Shown here in pieces: positions 1 through 10,875 of a stretch of DNA of 64,000 nucleotides. Position numbers and translations under genes: made by a program. Within the stretch, counting starts at the first letter, position 1. Each line of letters starts with the position of its first letter. This stretch comes from Phlegmacium glaucopus. Its lineage: Eukaryota > Basidiomycota > Agaricomycetes > Agaricales > Cortinariaceae. The stretch lies in assembly GCA_015039465.1 (NCBI GenBank), contig MU130299.1, positions 328,049 to 392,048 of the forward strand, written 5' to 3'. The notes beneath the pieces were generated by a model. The model did not search any database. It worked only from the letters and a program-made list of their open reading frames with translations, and had not been told where the DNA came from.

Positions 1-1050
1 TCTCATGTTACTGAATCATTAAATCTCTCTTTTTTTCTTTTTAGGCATTGGCCATCCTATCCTTCATGGGTAAACAGCCAGCTTCGCTCCCTGAAGACCG
101 TTCAGCATGACATTTTTTTCTCTCAGGTGGGTCCATTACCAATAGTTGAACTTCATCTGTCTGTCTACATCTATCTCTGCATCTTCTATTCCTTCTGCAT
201 CATCTTTAGGTCTTCCTTCCTCTGGCACAGCTACTTCCACATTGGGTCTTTCTCACCTCCATACCTTATCTACCCCAACTCATTCCATCCACCCAATTTC
301 ATCCTTGGTTCCTAACCCCTGACTTCAGGTCCTAGGTTATATGACTGTGCACTTAAAGTGCCAGGTTGTAAAGTCGTTGTGACCCAGGTGAGACCTAGCT
401 TATTGCTTGGGTTTAACAGGCAATCTGTCAACCCTGTCTACAACTGGCAGAGTGTTGTATCTGATGTTGATGCCCGTCCAGCAGTTTACACCTACCCAAA
501 CCTCTCATCATGACTATGGTTATGATTGTGGGCATGTGCCAGTAGTTGCTCCTATTCCTACTCTAGGTACAGGAGGAGTCCTCACATATAAAACAGGAAT
601 GAGATTGAGAACCACCCAACTATGTGTTCTGTTTCTCATGGGAAGAGTTTATCTTCTTTCATGGAAGCATCAGTGCCCATAGCAAGGATGGAGATGTTGA
701 GATTGATATTGAAGATGATGGGAAGGGTGGGTATGGGAGAGGGAGAGTGTATGGTAGAACTGGGATGTGGAAGGGGATGCAGATGGTATGGATGATGAGG
801 ACAAGGAAGATAACAATGACAATGAACATTATGGTCATAACCATGGGGCATAACCACAAACATCATGACAATGATGATGGAGACCGGACTCAGAGTGAGA
901 CCCACCACCATACACAATATGCCTCTCGTTATACCGCTTCTCGCATGGAGTGGGTATGGAGATTGATGTCAGGTTGCTTTCGGCCTCAGCTTTGGCTTCT
1001 GTATGGGTGAAGCTCAGCGAACCTCTTTCATGGCCGCTCCCAATCTCAGT
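1..1050 (+). pseudogene. Decayed 3' part of a zinc-finger-type gene (second copy at 10.9-12.8 kb)
   Basis: The plus strand carries broken coding sequence. A splice acceptor near 45 is followed by a short peptide containing SLPEDRS. Further on come stretches that match, in the same order, the sequence at 11.29-12.6 kb: 'CTGAAGACCGTTC', a 'GCTTATTGCTTGGG' block and a 'GATGTTGATGCC' block. All reading frames are interrupted. Differences from the other copy are often CpG in that copy against TpG or CpA here. The parent family is inferred from the better copy and is uncertain. The left end lies outside the window. Confidence 0.5.
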
Positions 1051-1817
1051 CATCCATTCTCTTTAGCACTATCTGGTTCCTATCACAAGTTTCTGGGGCA
1101 CACTATAGTTTGTCAATGATTGATGGATGTGTTGAGATAATTTTGCAGCTAGAACAGAGAATTGTAACTAGGTAGTTGTTAGATGTAATATTAAGTGAAT
1201 AAATGAATGAACTCACGTCTCAACTTTAGTATAAAGTTGAGACTCACTATAGTAAAAATCGTGACTAAAGAATGTGACGGTTATTGTAACATGAGAAAAA
1301 TAAAATGAGTGATTAAGATATCAAAAGATAAGAAGACTTAAGAATAAAACAATGAGTTGAAACTCGTATAATCTAACAGGATGTTGTACAACTCTTTTCT
1401 TAACACCTTTTGATGATTTGTGGGACCTTTTTTTTTTGTATAGCCTTTTTTTCATCACGTCTGCTTAAATCTTTTGTTTCCCTCTCTTTTCTTTGTTCTA
1501 CTTTTCTGCATGATCCTCCATCTGTGTACCACTGCCACCACCACCCACTCCAAGTCACCACATCCATGCATCCACACCTTCCTTGTTACTGATAGGCTAT
1601 TGTTTTTGTTTTGTTTATCATCATTGTTTCTGTACTACTTTTGTGATACTCTGTAGTCTTGTATAAACAATGAAAAAAAAAAACAATTCAAACTCTGAAA
1701 CAAAATGATCCAACTAGTTTTCTTGCTCTATATGTTCTTTTTAATTTCACTTCTTAGCTCCTTATTAAAGGGTTTAAATGATCATCTTTGATACCTCTTG
1801 GATACAAAATGGAAAAA
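1051..1817. other. Non-coding relic DNA with a 12-bp palindrome
   Basis: No convincing gene was seen. Positions 1217-1228 and 1232-1243 form a perfect 12-bp inverted repeat (GTCTCAACTTTA) with a 3-nt loop. Several GAGTTGAAACTC-like words occur nearby, which suggests the remains of an inverted-repeat element whose ends I could not fix. The stretch is AT-rich and CpG-poor. Confidence 0.4.
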
Positions 1818-2330
1818 CTAATATGTATTAACAATATGCTGCCGCCAAGTTACAGTATCCAACTGCACACGATCATTGTTACCATATGCCACAGGCACCT
1901 GTCCTCTGAAGATGTCAGAAAGTAATATGTATAAAGGTGTTGCAGTATGGGTCCAGTCAGCAGCCCAGACCATGCGGGCTTGCCTCCTCCGAGCTGCTTG
2001 TGAGCCTGGTGCAGGGTGAATGTCAGAGTCTCTCCACAATTGGATGATGATTGTTGGAAAATTTGGGAAGGGAGCAATGGGGGGGCTGATTGAAAGGAGG
2101 ATGACCAGCTGTACCTGAAGAAGTTCTGGTGAGTAGGTGGCAACAAAGGAAGAAATTGGCTGACCTCAGGCATGTGTTCGAGCCAAAGCCTTGCATCAAT
2201 TTTCAGCTGTGCAAGACTTTCTGAATCCCCAACCTCAAGGACAATGCTAGGAGGGCCAAATGTGGTAGGCCTGATAGCAGCATCTGCCTGCTTCATCCTT
2301 GGTCCAACTTGGAAGGCTGGAGGAAGAAGG
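1818..2330 (-). pseudogene. Fragment resembling a fungal PD-(D/E)XK nuclease-like protein
   Basis: An open stretch on the minus strand encodes PSIVLEVGDSESLAQL followed by LWLEH, then loses protein-like character. A 'VLEVG.SES..QL..DA..WL' pattern resembles the core of restriction-endonuclease-like domains found in many copies in mushroom genomes. This assignment rests on memory of the family and is weak. No start, intron structure or complete domain can be built, so a fragment is the best description. Confidence 0.3.
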
Positions 2331-3050
2331 GTAAGCCCAAACTCAAATTATGGATTCTATCAAACATACTTGTTGCTCCAATGCCAATAGGCATTGCAGA
2401 ACGTAGTTGGGTCAATTGTGAAAGACCAACAAAGAGGTTGGGGATCCAGTAACAAAGGGCTGTCTGATGGAGTGCACCTGGCAGGTACCTAACAATGAAG
2501 TTATAGTCATCACTGTATGTTACCCTAAAACAATGTCAGAAATTGGGCCTTTGTATGATGTCAACTAACTCAACTAACCTCATTGCCTTTCGTTCCTCTT
2601 CTCTGTCAAGCAAGGCATGGGCAGACTCAAGTTGTTCCAGATGAATGTTGAATGAGTAGATGTGTACACGTCTGTGTGAAGCACTGCAAGTATAAAATAG
2701 ATAAGATAAATTATCAGGTTACAAAGAGGTTACAGGCTAGCTCACTTTTTTATGCTTGATTGAATTTGATTCACAGCTTTTCGGTATGTAGTTTCATTGC
2801 CAGAAGGACTCAAAGACATTGTTAAGCCGTACATAGGGGATTGCAGTGGAGTATGACTCATCAGCAGTGAAGATTGACATATGAGCAAGGAAGCCTAGTT
2901 ATTTCTTAGAAGAGGAAGAGGGAGTGGTGGTCTGTGAAGAAGAGGCAAGCAATCTCAGCACAGCATGTGTGCCCATGTTTGGGTCACGGAGTTGCTCCTA
3001 CATATAGCTCACGCGATGTTCAAGCCGATATAATTGGTCTTTCGACACCC
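2331..3050. other. Intergenic sequence upstream of rad17
   Basis: No gene was recognised. The frame that contains the rad17 start is open upstream from about 2934, but the sequence before 3051 is not protein-like, so this is taken as promoter and 5' leader. CpG frequency rises visibly after about 2980. Confidence 0.4.
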
Positions 3051-5725
3051 ATGGCACCAACCCCGAAATCTCAAATTCAAATGACCTGTCAGAAATTAAA
3101 GGTGGCCGCGACTCTTCGCGCAAGAACTGTCAAGCTTGACGCTGCCAGCAGAGGGTCTCCTTTATCGCTAAAAAGGCTGGATCCATTGACAACTGTAAGT
3201 CTTCTTTCTCAATATTTAGTAAAACAGGATAAATAACTAAACCTCAACAGACCAGTTTTCGAGGGGCTCGACCCCTACGCTCATCCCATCGGCTACTACT
3301 AGCCTTGCAGCCTCATCGCCTCAAAACCAAAAGGGAAAAGGAAAAGCCAAAGAGAAATCTCGTGTTGCTTCAACTTTAAACATGCCTGACGATATTGGTA
3401 GGCCTCCGGATGTTGAGGATTTATACATGTACACGAACTTATTATTTTGTAGCGACCAGCTTTATGGATGGACAAGTATGAACCTACAACTGAGGTGTGT
3501 CATGATTAGCTTCATGTTTTTAATTGCATTTAAATACCCTGCTAGGCAGAATTAGCTGTACATGTCAGGAAAGTGGGGGATGTCCGTCGTTGGTTAACTG
3601 AAGCCTTCGATGGCGGTCCTTTGGGTAAATTAAAAAAGTACAGGGTGTGTCCTTTGCTTTTGGCCTGCCTCAGTCGTCTGAGATATAAAAAGTAGAGAAT
3701 CCTCGCGTTGACCGGGCCCGCCGGTACAGGGAAAACGTCCACAATTCGAGTTCTTGCTCGTGAAATGGGGTTCGAAATTATGGAATGGCGAAATGCAGTA
3801 GGGGAGGCATCTTCAACAATTTACGGTACTATTTCTCCCTGCCTATACCAATCTATTTCATAGATGAATCTGCATCTCTGCCCAGTACTTCAACCGGATT
3901 TCATCCTGAATTTGATCAGAATTATGAAGGCATTTTCAGCAGGTTCGAGGCATTTCTAACTCGAGCCTCGACTTGTCAAAACATTTTCACCAACGTCGAT
4001 ACTCAACTCTCTCAATCTACTACCACGACCAAATCTACACCAAGGCGCCATATCATCCTACTTGAAGATCTGCCCAATATCTTACACGCAAGAACACAAG
4101 CGCAATTCCACAAGGCTCTCAACTCTCTAGGCACCTGCCAACCCAGCAGTACCACTCGTGATTATCATTAGTGACGCTGGAATGCGAGGCGAAGCCACTG
4201 ATGAACGAATAGCGGGTGGTTCAGGATGGAATAAAATGCAAATTGTGGATGTAAGGACCGTCTTGTCGAAAGATCTTTTGGGAGGGCCTTACGTTACTGA
4301 AATAGGGTACTTTTATCCTTCATTTATCTTTTTCCTTTATATTTAAGGCTCAATATGCATTTTTAGATTTAATCCTGTCGCACCAACACTCCTTCGTAAA
4401 GCTGTCCAAGCCCTTCTTAAGACCCATTTCGCCTCATCGTCCTCAGCATCCACTATAGCGCCTTCTAAAGAAGTCATCGACATCATTGTCGAATCTGCTA
4501 ATGGAGATATCAGGAACGCCATCATGGCTCTCCAGTTCTCATGTATCGCTCACAAACCTAGCCAAAAGAAGAAGAAGCATATGGGAAACACATCGTCGTG
4601 CTAGAGGCAGTGACGAGACGAGAACAAAGTTTAGCACTGTTTCATCTTCTGGGAAAGGTGTTGTATAATAAGCGTCCGTTTGTCCTCTCTTTATCCTCTT
4701 ACGAATATTGCAACTAATTGTGGTTTGATTTATAGGTAAAGACCATCCTCCAAATCCATCTGCATCAGCGAAAGATTTACAAAAGGAACGAGAACTTGAC
4801 GCGTTGCTCAAGGATCCACTCAAACTTCCTTTACATCTCCAACATCATGAAAGAAGGACTAGCAGGGTCGATGTAGACGTATGTAAAACTTGATCTTTTT
4901 TCTATGCACATCCTCTTAAAACTTCTTTCGTTCTAGATGCTATACGCGGATTCGCCAATCGACTCCTCCCTTTTCTCCCTTTATATCCACCAGAATTATA
5001 CCCAGTTCTGTAATGACATTGAAGAGAGTGAGGGCGTAGCGGATTGGCTCAGTTGGGTTGACTCGAGCGGAGGGGAGGCTGTGTGTACCATTTCTTTTTC
5101 CTCTCTAAAAATGAAAATATACATATTCTTTTTTTACAGTGGTATCAAGCCAACCCTCACCAATTCCATTTAATAACGTTAGGAACCTTACATTCATTGC
5201 CATCTCCAGTCATAAGACGATCCCAGAAAACCTGCAAGCCAGAATTTTTCACCTTTCTCCAGAAAGAAAAGGATTCTTGGGATGCTGTACGTGTTATCAA
5301 AGATTGGATCGTCGAAAGCGAATTAGCCAAGGTCTGTAAAATTAGAAAATAATTTTCTGGTTTTAATGAAATTGATTGTTTTTCCCTTTCTTCAGGATCT
5401 GGCTGGGTGGCGAGTAGGTGGATGGAGTAAAATTGATGTAGTGCTAGAGCTCGGCGGAATCCTAAAAGCAAAGGATGCAGTCCAGTCGCCTGCTTCGTCA
5501 TCGTTCAAGCCTCCTCCCCTACACAAACTATTCTCAGAGATGAAATTCATACGTGGAGGAAGCAGTGTGAATGCACAACAGCTTGATGAAGCGGATATCG
5601 TTGAGAACGGACACAACTTTGATGAAGATGAAAGTCTTGGTATTGACGCTCACCCGATGATGACAAAGGATCAGCAACAGCAAGGAGGATGGTTGGACAC
5701 TGATGATATTGAAGAATTTGACTAG
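3051..5725 (+). pseudogene. rad17: Rad17 checkpoint clamp loader, two apparent frameshifts
   Basis: The protein is a homologue of Rad17/Rad24, which loads the 9-1-1 clamp on damaged DNA. Exons seen in order give LWMDKYEPTTE (the family's N-terminal WxxKYxP region), the Walker A motif GPAGTGKT near 3710-3735, HIILLEDLPN (Walker B region), VPLVIIISDAGMRGEATDE, FNPVAPTLLRKA, ANGDIRNAI and VVLEAVTRREQSLALFH. An acidic C-terminus ends DTDDIEEFD. About ten exons are joined by short GT-AG introns. Two joins fail inside exons: near 4143-4152 one base is extra, and near 4561-4580, in an AAG repeat, one base is missing. No fungal-sized intron can explain either. They are either real lesions or sequence errors. 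The start at 3051 is the first in-frame ATG giving protein-like sequence. Confidence 0.8.
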
Positions 5726-6396
5726 TTTTTCGTTCACTCTGATCTGATCTTTACACCTTTTTTTTGTTCGTTGTAGTTTGAAACTATTGATCATAATCCT
5801 GATTTTACATAAAGGAATTTTTCTGTTGTTCTATTGGCATTGGCGAAGATGAGATATGGCATACATGGTTGGACAATAGCACCATGATAATGGCATCTCC
5901 GCAACTTCAACCACAACCATCACACGTCACGCGTCACGACTTTAATCCATTGAATACACCACGGTGCTCACTGTTAGCCAGGTTCCAAATACATTTGAGA
6001 ACTTTGGACTAATGCATCAACCCGATTACAGGATCTCGGCGTTTGAAGACAACGATCCATCTATAATTTAAACGAGCTACAGCCATCGAACTGCAGAAAG
6101 TAACATCCTTGTCACCCTAAGGAGAGAGAGGCTCGAGGTATCACACTTGCAAATGGCTTTTTCAATACGCAACTTTTGGCCCTGGGACGATGGAATTGCC
6201 TTCTCGAGCCGACATTAAACTCATTGTTGTGAATCTTGGAATGCCACCCCCACCACCTTCATACTACGTCTCCGAATATACCCCGTTCCAACGCTAGTTT
6301 GCAAGCTACCGCGTTATCGTCGATCGACCCCTGATCACGTGACAACCCCAATGGCAAGACATTCATTTCGCTGAAACGTAGCTTCATCCTTGTCGA
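5726..6396. other. Intergenic region between rad17 and the 6.4 kb gene
   Basis: About 670 bases show no protein-like open frame. The region should contain the rad17 3' end and the promoter of the next gene. No clear TATA box was identified. Confidence 0.4.
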
Positions 6397-7905
6397 ATGG
6401 CACCAAAACCTGCGTCAGCTCACAATCAACGATCTATTGAAGCCGAAAAACATGCTGCTCAGGTGATGCGTTACATCAAGATCTTCTGCAACTCCACCGA
6501 CATCCTTGCCACCGACCCTGCAAGACGAAACAAATTATTGCTCGCCAAACAGCAGGATCCGTCAACAACTGCCATGAAAGACGCGCACCCACTCTTGTTC
6601 AAAGACAGAATCGATGAAGCATTGGCTGAATACGAACAACAACTTGCTGTAGAGCCGAAAACCTTCGAAGAGTGAGCGGCTTTTATTTAACCTCATCCCG
6701 TCCCAGTGCTGAAGCGCTTCAGCCATATACATCGGTCGTGTGTCGTCTTCACCGCAAAGCTTTTTTATGAATAAATCAAGCTCAATCCGATGCTACAAGC
6801 TGATCGGGCATTTGCCCGTTTATACGCTACAACTCTGGCTAGGATGTTAGTGGATCTGATTATTATCTTGTTTTCTATCTTGCTGACTCTCTCCCATCAG
6901 GAATACGGAGTACATGAATGAATTAGGCGTTCCATCAGGTCCAGTGCCCCCTTCCCTGCCTCCTTCCCTTCCCCAATCCAAGTCCTCTCCACCCCTCTCA
7001 GCAGTTATCTCCCTGAATGATGCAAAGGATCTTGTTCAAGCTTTTCAGAACCTCCTGACTTACTCTTTTTTTCTATCACACCCGGAGGATACCGACAAAT
7101 GGAGGGTCGCTAGTGTGAAATTCAGGCGTGATGGTGGTCCACAGTACAGCATTTTCTTTGAGAGTATCGACACCGAGATCGAAATGGGAGGAGATGAACT
7201 TCTCGAATACTTGACACAGAGTCAGCGGGTGGTTGTAGGTCCCTAATTCTCACTATAATTTATTTTTTCTTTCGAAATTGAAGAATACAATACTTCGGAC
7301 CCTCAAAATATTGTTCTCGCCTGTTCCAACATTACATGAATTTCAATGGGGTTGAAGTTTACACCAAAGGTGTAGAAACGGGACAGTACCATAATTATAT
7401 CTAAAGCTACTCATCTATTTTTCTCCACAGGCGGCAATATCCATTCCATTTTCGTACCCATCCCAGGATCCATAATCATTCTCCTCAAAGGCACATTCGT
7501 CGATACCAGAGCCATCGCGTCAGAAACCCCCAAGCACTTCTAATTCATATTCACAAGGGCTCAACTGACCAAGAAATACATCGGTACTTGGACAAATGGA
7601 GCCGATAACGCTCAAGTCAAATTGGTGGATGGACCCAAACACGTGGAGGGACAAAGTTCCCCTGCTCAAAACGCCTTTCTAACATCACTACAAACCCAAA
7701 TGCCGATCCACATCCGGGTCATTACCCACCTATCATTCCTCCAGAACATTCAAGTCAGACTTTTGATGGAACCTCAGGCCAGTTCGATGCCGATAACTCG
7801 AAGGTTCGAGCGTTGTTCAGTACAATAGCGCGGAACAAATGGTTTATTCTGACTTTGTCGCTTTTGTTAGAGGCACAGTAAGTATAGGAGGAGGCACAGG
7901 AATAG
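6397..7905 (+). pseudogene. Damaged gene of unknown function, copy 1 of an inverted pair
   Basis: The start MAPKPASAHNQ opens an exon with DPARRNKLLLAKQQDP and DRIDEALAEYEQQL. Later exons encode MLQADRAFARLYATTLARM, WRVASVKFRRDGGPQYSIF, FGPSKYCSRLFQHYMNF, HKGSTDQEIHRYLDKWS and a proline-rich part ending SKVRALFSTIARNKWFIL. I do not recognise the family. The inferred joins near 6672/6788 and 7520-7790 do not keep frame cleanly. Near 7601-7611 this copy lacks about 11 bases that copy 2 has (59.4-61.7 kb, minus strand), which breaks the frame after DKWS. The last hydrophobic stretch may be a membrane segment. The true end is uncertain because a GTAAGT follows at 7878. Confidence 0.5.
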
Positions 7906-8699
7906 GTCTGGCCTCCTTCGGAATTAATCCTTTTGTTGAACTGGTTCATTGTACAACTTATTCAACCCGTGCTGAACGATGCCCAACCTCTTCTAACTCT
8001 CCGAAGCTAGACTTTCTACCAATCCTGCATGGGCCTTTGCTTTTCTGTTTGGCTCATCGATCTTTACTATCCAGCCAAGACTGATAGCATTGTGCATTGT
8101 GGTTCCTTCTTTTCCAATCGTAATAATCTTATTAGAGGAATTATTGACATCAAGACACCAGGATCTCATTAGGTGAATATTTTATCGGTTACATCCATAG
8201 AGTTTCCTTGTGTTCGTAGGAATTCGTTTGACAAGTACGTTCTCGAGCTGGTATTATTAAGGAGGGACTTCCCAGTTTAATTACTTGTTTGTCAACTCAC
8301 AGGTATTGGATCAAAAGAATTATGTAATACTCCCGTCATGTTATAGTGTGATTGTGTTCAAACATCAGGCTTCAGGCCCAGGTTTTATTCAGTGATTTAA
8401 TGAATCAATGTCTGTAGTGTGAGGAGTCTTTTCCCCGCTTTGCGATGAGCTTGGGCCTTGTCGAATCGGATAGGGACTTCTCGTTGATTTCGGATGCTGA
8501 AGGGTCCAGCTCCTAGTCCTGTGGGCGCCTTTTTAAGCGCCTTGATGTTCGTTCTGTAGTGTTACTGCTAAACCAATGAATTTCTTCTACAGTTTGTTTT
8601 AAAGAAAGGAGACCCCGAAAGGTCGAGCAAATTGCTTGTGTATAGGTAACTCCTTCCCTGACGCCTGCTATTGCGAGGCTATATAGTACTAGTATTTAT
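7906..8699. other. Region downstream of the 6.4 kb gene, no gene seen
   Basis: Only short open frames without protein-like composition are present. The damaged gene might extend a little into this stretch through another intron, but I cannot support an exon. Confidence 0.3.
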
Positions 8700-9386
8700 T
8701 ACGCTATCAAATTTCGAGGCCAGGCTCCAGGCCAGCCAGACTGTGCATATCCACTACCATATATTTCACCATACCTACATGTTCATGCATAACCAACCGT
8801 AGTGATTAACCTATAAAACCTTGCAGTTTACGTCAATATAAAGTATAAAAGCTGTTACTCACAATCGCATAAAATAGGTGTAGACCAAACATACGAGATA
8901 TTTGTATGACTCATACAATTACGGCTTGAGTACATCTCTGTGGTGCTCTAGAAAAAAAACCCGTAAGTCGGAGTACTTGAATGTAGAAAACTCTAGAATG
9001 TGTAGAGCTTGTGGTGGATGATGTAGGGAGGGAAAGAGAGAGGGAAAAAATTAGGAGGGATTTTTCAATTTTGAATGTTATATTGTGTTGGATGTTTTTG
9101 GATTTTAAGTTTGAGATGAGAAGAAAAGGGAGTGTGTAGAATGCGAAAGGATTAGATGAGAGGTTTGAGAGTTGGACGAAAAAAAGAGGTAGAAGTGTGG
9201 GGGAAGAAGATAGAGGAATGGGCAAGTTATGAGATTGGAGGAAGAGCTACCCTTGACGGATACGCCGATTGTAACCTCTTTTACTTTCGTGGCCTCGGAT
9301 GATTATTGCTGTTGGTGGATTTTTCTGGCAAGTTTTTTTCTCCGATTTTTCCGATCCGTTGTCTTATCTAACACGATCATTAGTCT

Positions 9387-10479
9387 CTACCTCTGGGTAT
9401 CGAATTTCAAAGGGTCCAATCCAGGTGATACTGAAGATGAAGTAAGCGGGAGATCAAGAGGAAAGCCCCAAGCACACTTCCTGGTGTTTGAACGTGGCGG
9501 AGTACGATCAGCGAACAAGAGTTTTTTTCCGTTTCGGCAGATGGGAGGTGGATTCATGGATAAAACGGTCGGGGTAGATCTTTCTGGAGTCAACTTGCGA
9601 TTGGAAGTGGAAGCCACTGGAGTGGAAGGCGACGGTGGTACTTCCCATTCTCTACAGGCATCCTCAGGAGAAAATGAACGTAGACGCCGATGAAAACGAG
9701 AACGAGGTGGCGGAGAAGAAGAGGGCGAAGGCGGGGGCGAAGGTGAAGGTGAAGACGAAGGTGAAGGTGAGAGGGAATCTGGCGAGCACCGTGAGGATGT
9801 GGTAGAACTTGAGGTCGATGCCACAGAAGGAAACGTAAGGAGCCGGGATGCAAAAGGAACTGAATCCGATTTAATTCCACGTATGATGCGTACAGAGGAG
9901 TGCTTGTGTGGATTCTTGACAGCGCGGGGAGTAGCGCGGGGAATGTACCCATGCTCACGTTTCCTGTGACGCAGGAGAGAAGCCGGATCGCAGGTTTGAA
10001 ATTCACAGTCAGGGTCGTCCTTGCAATGGTGTTTATCTTGAGTGCTGGGTAGGTAAAAGAACGACGCGTCATTTTGGCGAGCAAAAACGATTATAAATTT
10101 CAGGGAGGGAAAAACACGTACTGTCTACGGTAGTGAGTGTCAAGATTAGACTTTTGGAAAGTTCGGAATGTGCAACCCTCCCAAGGACATGGTAGTTTCC
10201 TAGCGAAAGATGCGTCAGTTGGACATGCAAGGAATATGCCACAAAACACGAACTCGTCCTCTGAAGCATGCCTCATGGCATGACGCGGGATATCACCTTT
10301 CCTACTGACCACAAAACCACAGATTCCACAAGGATCAACCTGCTCTTTCTTTACGCATTGCCAGAATTTTTAATCAACTTAATGCAAAAACCGTCAGAAT
10401 GTCTAGGACCCACCTGAACCCGTTTAGGACGAGCGACGGTCTTTCCCTTGACTTTTTTTTTAGACCGTATAGCAGGCAT
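9387..10479 (-). pseudogene. C2H2 zinc-finger protein gene, truncated paralogue (copy A)
   Basis: Exon 1 begins MPAIRSKKKVKGK. The next exon encodes a C2H2 finger (CGICGFVVSRKGDIPRHAMRH, spacing C-X2-C-X12-H-X3-H) and the start of a second (CPWEGCTFRTFQKSNL). An intron splits the final His codon of finger 2 (CA/C). Finger 3 is C-X5-C-X12-H-X4-H. A Ser/Pro-rich region follows. Relative to copy B, one base is missing near 9400 (TTTGAAATTCGAT against TTTGGAACTTCGAT). This causes an early stop at 9387, and the remainder of the C-terminal half is deleted. Fingers are intact, so a short DNA-binding protein could still be made. Function is inferred from the fingers only. Confidence 0.65.
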
Positions 10480-10732
10480 GGTTTACAATAGAATTAGCCT
10501 CTAGTAGAGACGCGAAGTGTACGAGGAGTAGAAATGCGCCAATCCAATAATTCCACAGATCGAACAGGCACCGATATACACAAAAGCAAGGACGGAAAGA
10601 ACCATGCGCAACCCACGCCGCCCTTTAACCATTTCTTGGATTGTGCCTCTCAAGTTGCCAGACGAGGCAATTTCTCGCGCTTGGCCTAGTGGCACACAAA
10701 AGACACAATTAGTAGTATTTGTTGTCTTTGAG

Positions 10733-10842
10733 TCACATTGTCCCTGACAATGTGGCCCTACTCATGCCCACCGTTAGCCCCATACCTCCGCCAATCGGCC
10801 TCCATGCCCGTTGTCGAGCGTTGCGATGTAGGCTGGTTTTAA
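10733..10842 (-). pseudogene. Fragment of the GGA adaptor gene carried by the duplication
   Basis: About 100 bases match the Gly/Met-rich C-terminal coding region of the GGA gene at 18.16-18.28 kb, including an ATACCTCC(G/A)CCAATCGG word and the GAGCGTTGCGATGTAGGC word. The match stops within a few bases of 10842, marking one edge of the duplication. The fragment has no coding continuity of its own. Confidence 0.65.
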
Positions 10843-10875
10843 GGTAATGAAATACTACCCGACAAAGACTCGGAG

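Larger units (their letters stand above)
8700..10842. repeat. Segmental duplication, shorter copy A
   Basis: This segment matches 14.9-18.28 kb in order and orientation. The match covers non-coding sequence downstream of the zinc-finger gene (for example CATGTTCATG(C/T)ATAACC at 8777 and 15018), the gene itself, its upstream region, and a piece of the GGA gene (words such as TCGAGCGTTGCGATGTAGGC at about 10815 and 18250). Copy A lacks several hundred bases of the zinc-finger gene's 3' part and most of the sequence between the gene and GGA. Copy B holds the intact neighbour, so A is most simply the derived copy. Confidence 0.75.

Noticed and set aside
8911..9225. Ser/Leu-rich open frame in duplication copy A, with a similar one at 15214-15537
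   Set aside because: Similarity follows from the DNA duplication downstream of the zinc-finger gene; the composition reflects pyrimidine-rich DNA and frames are not conserved between copies.
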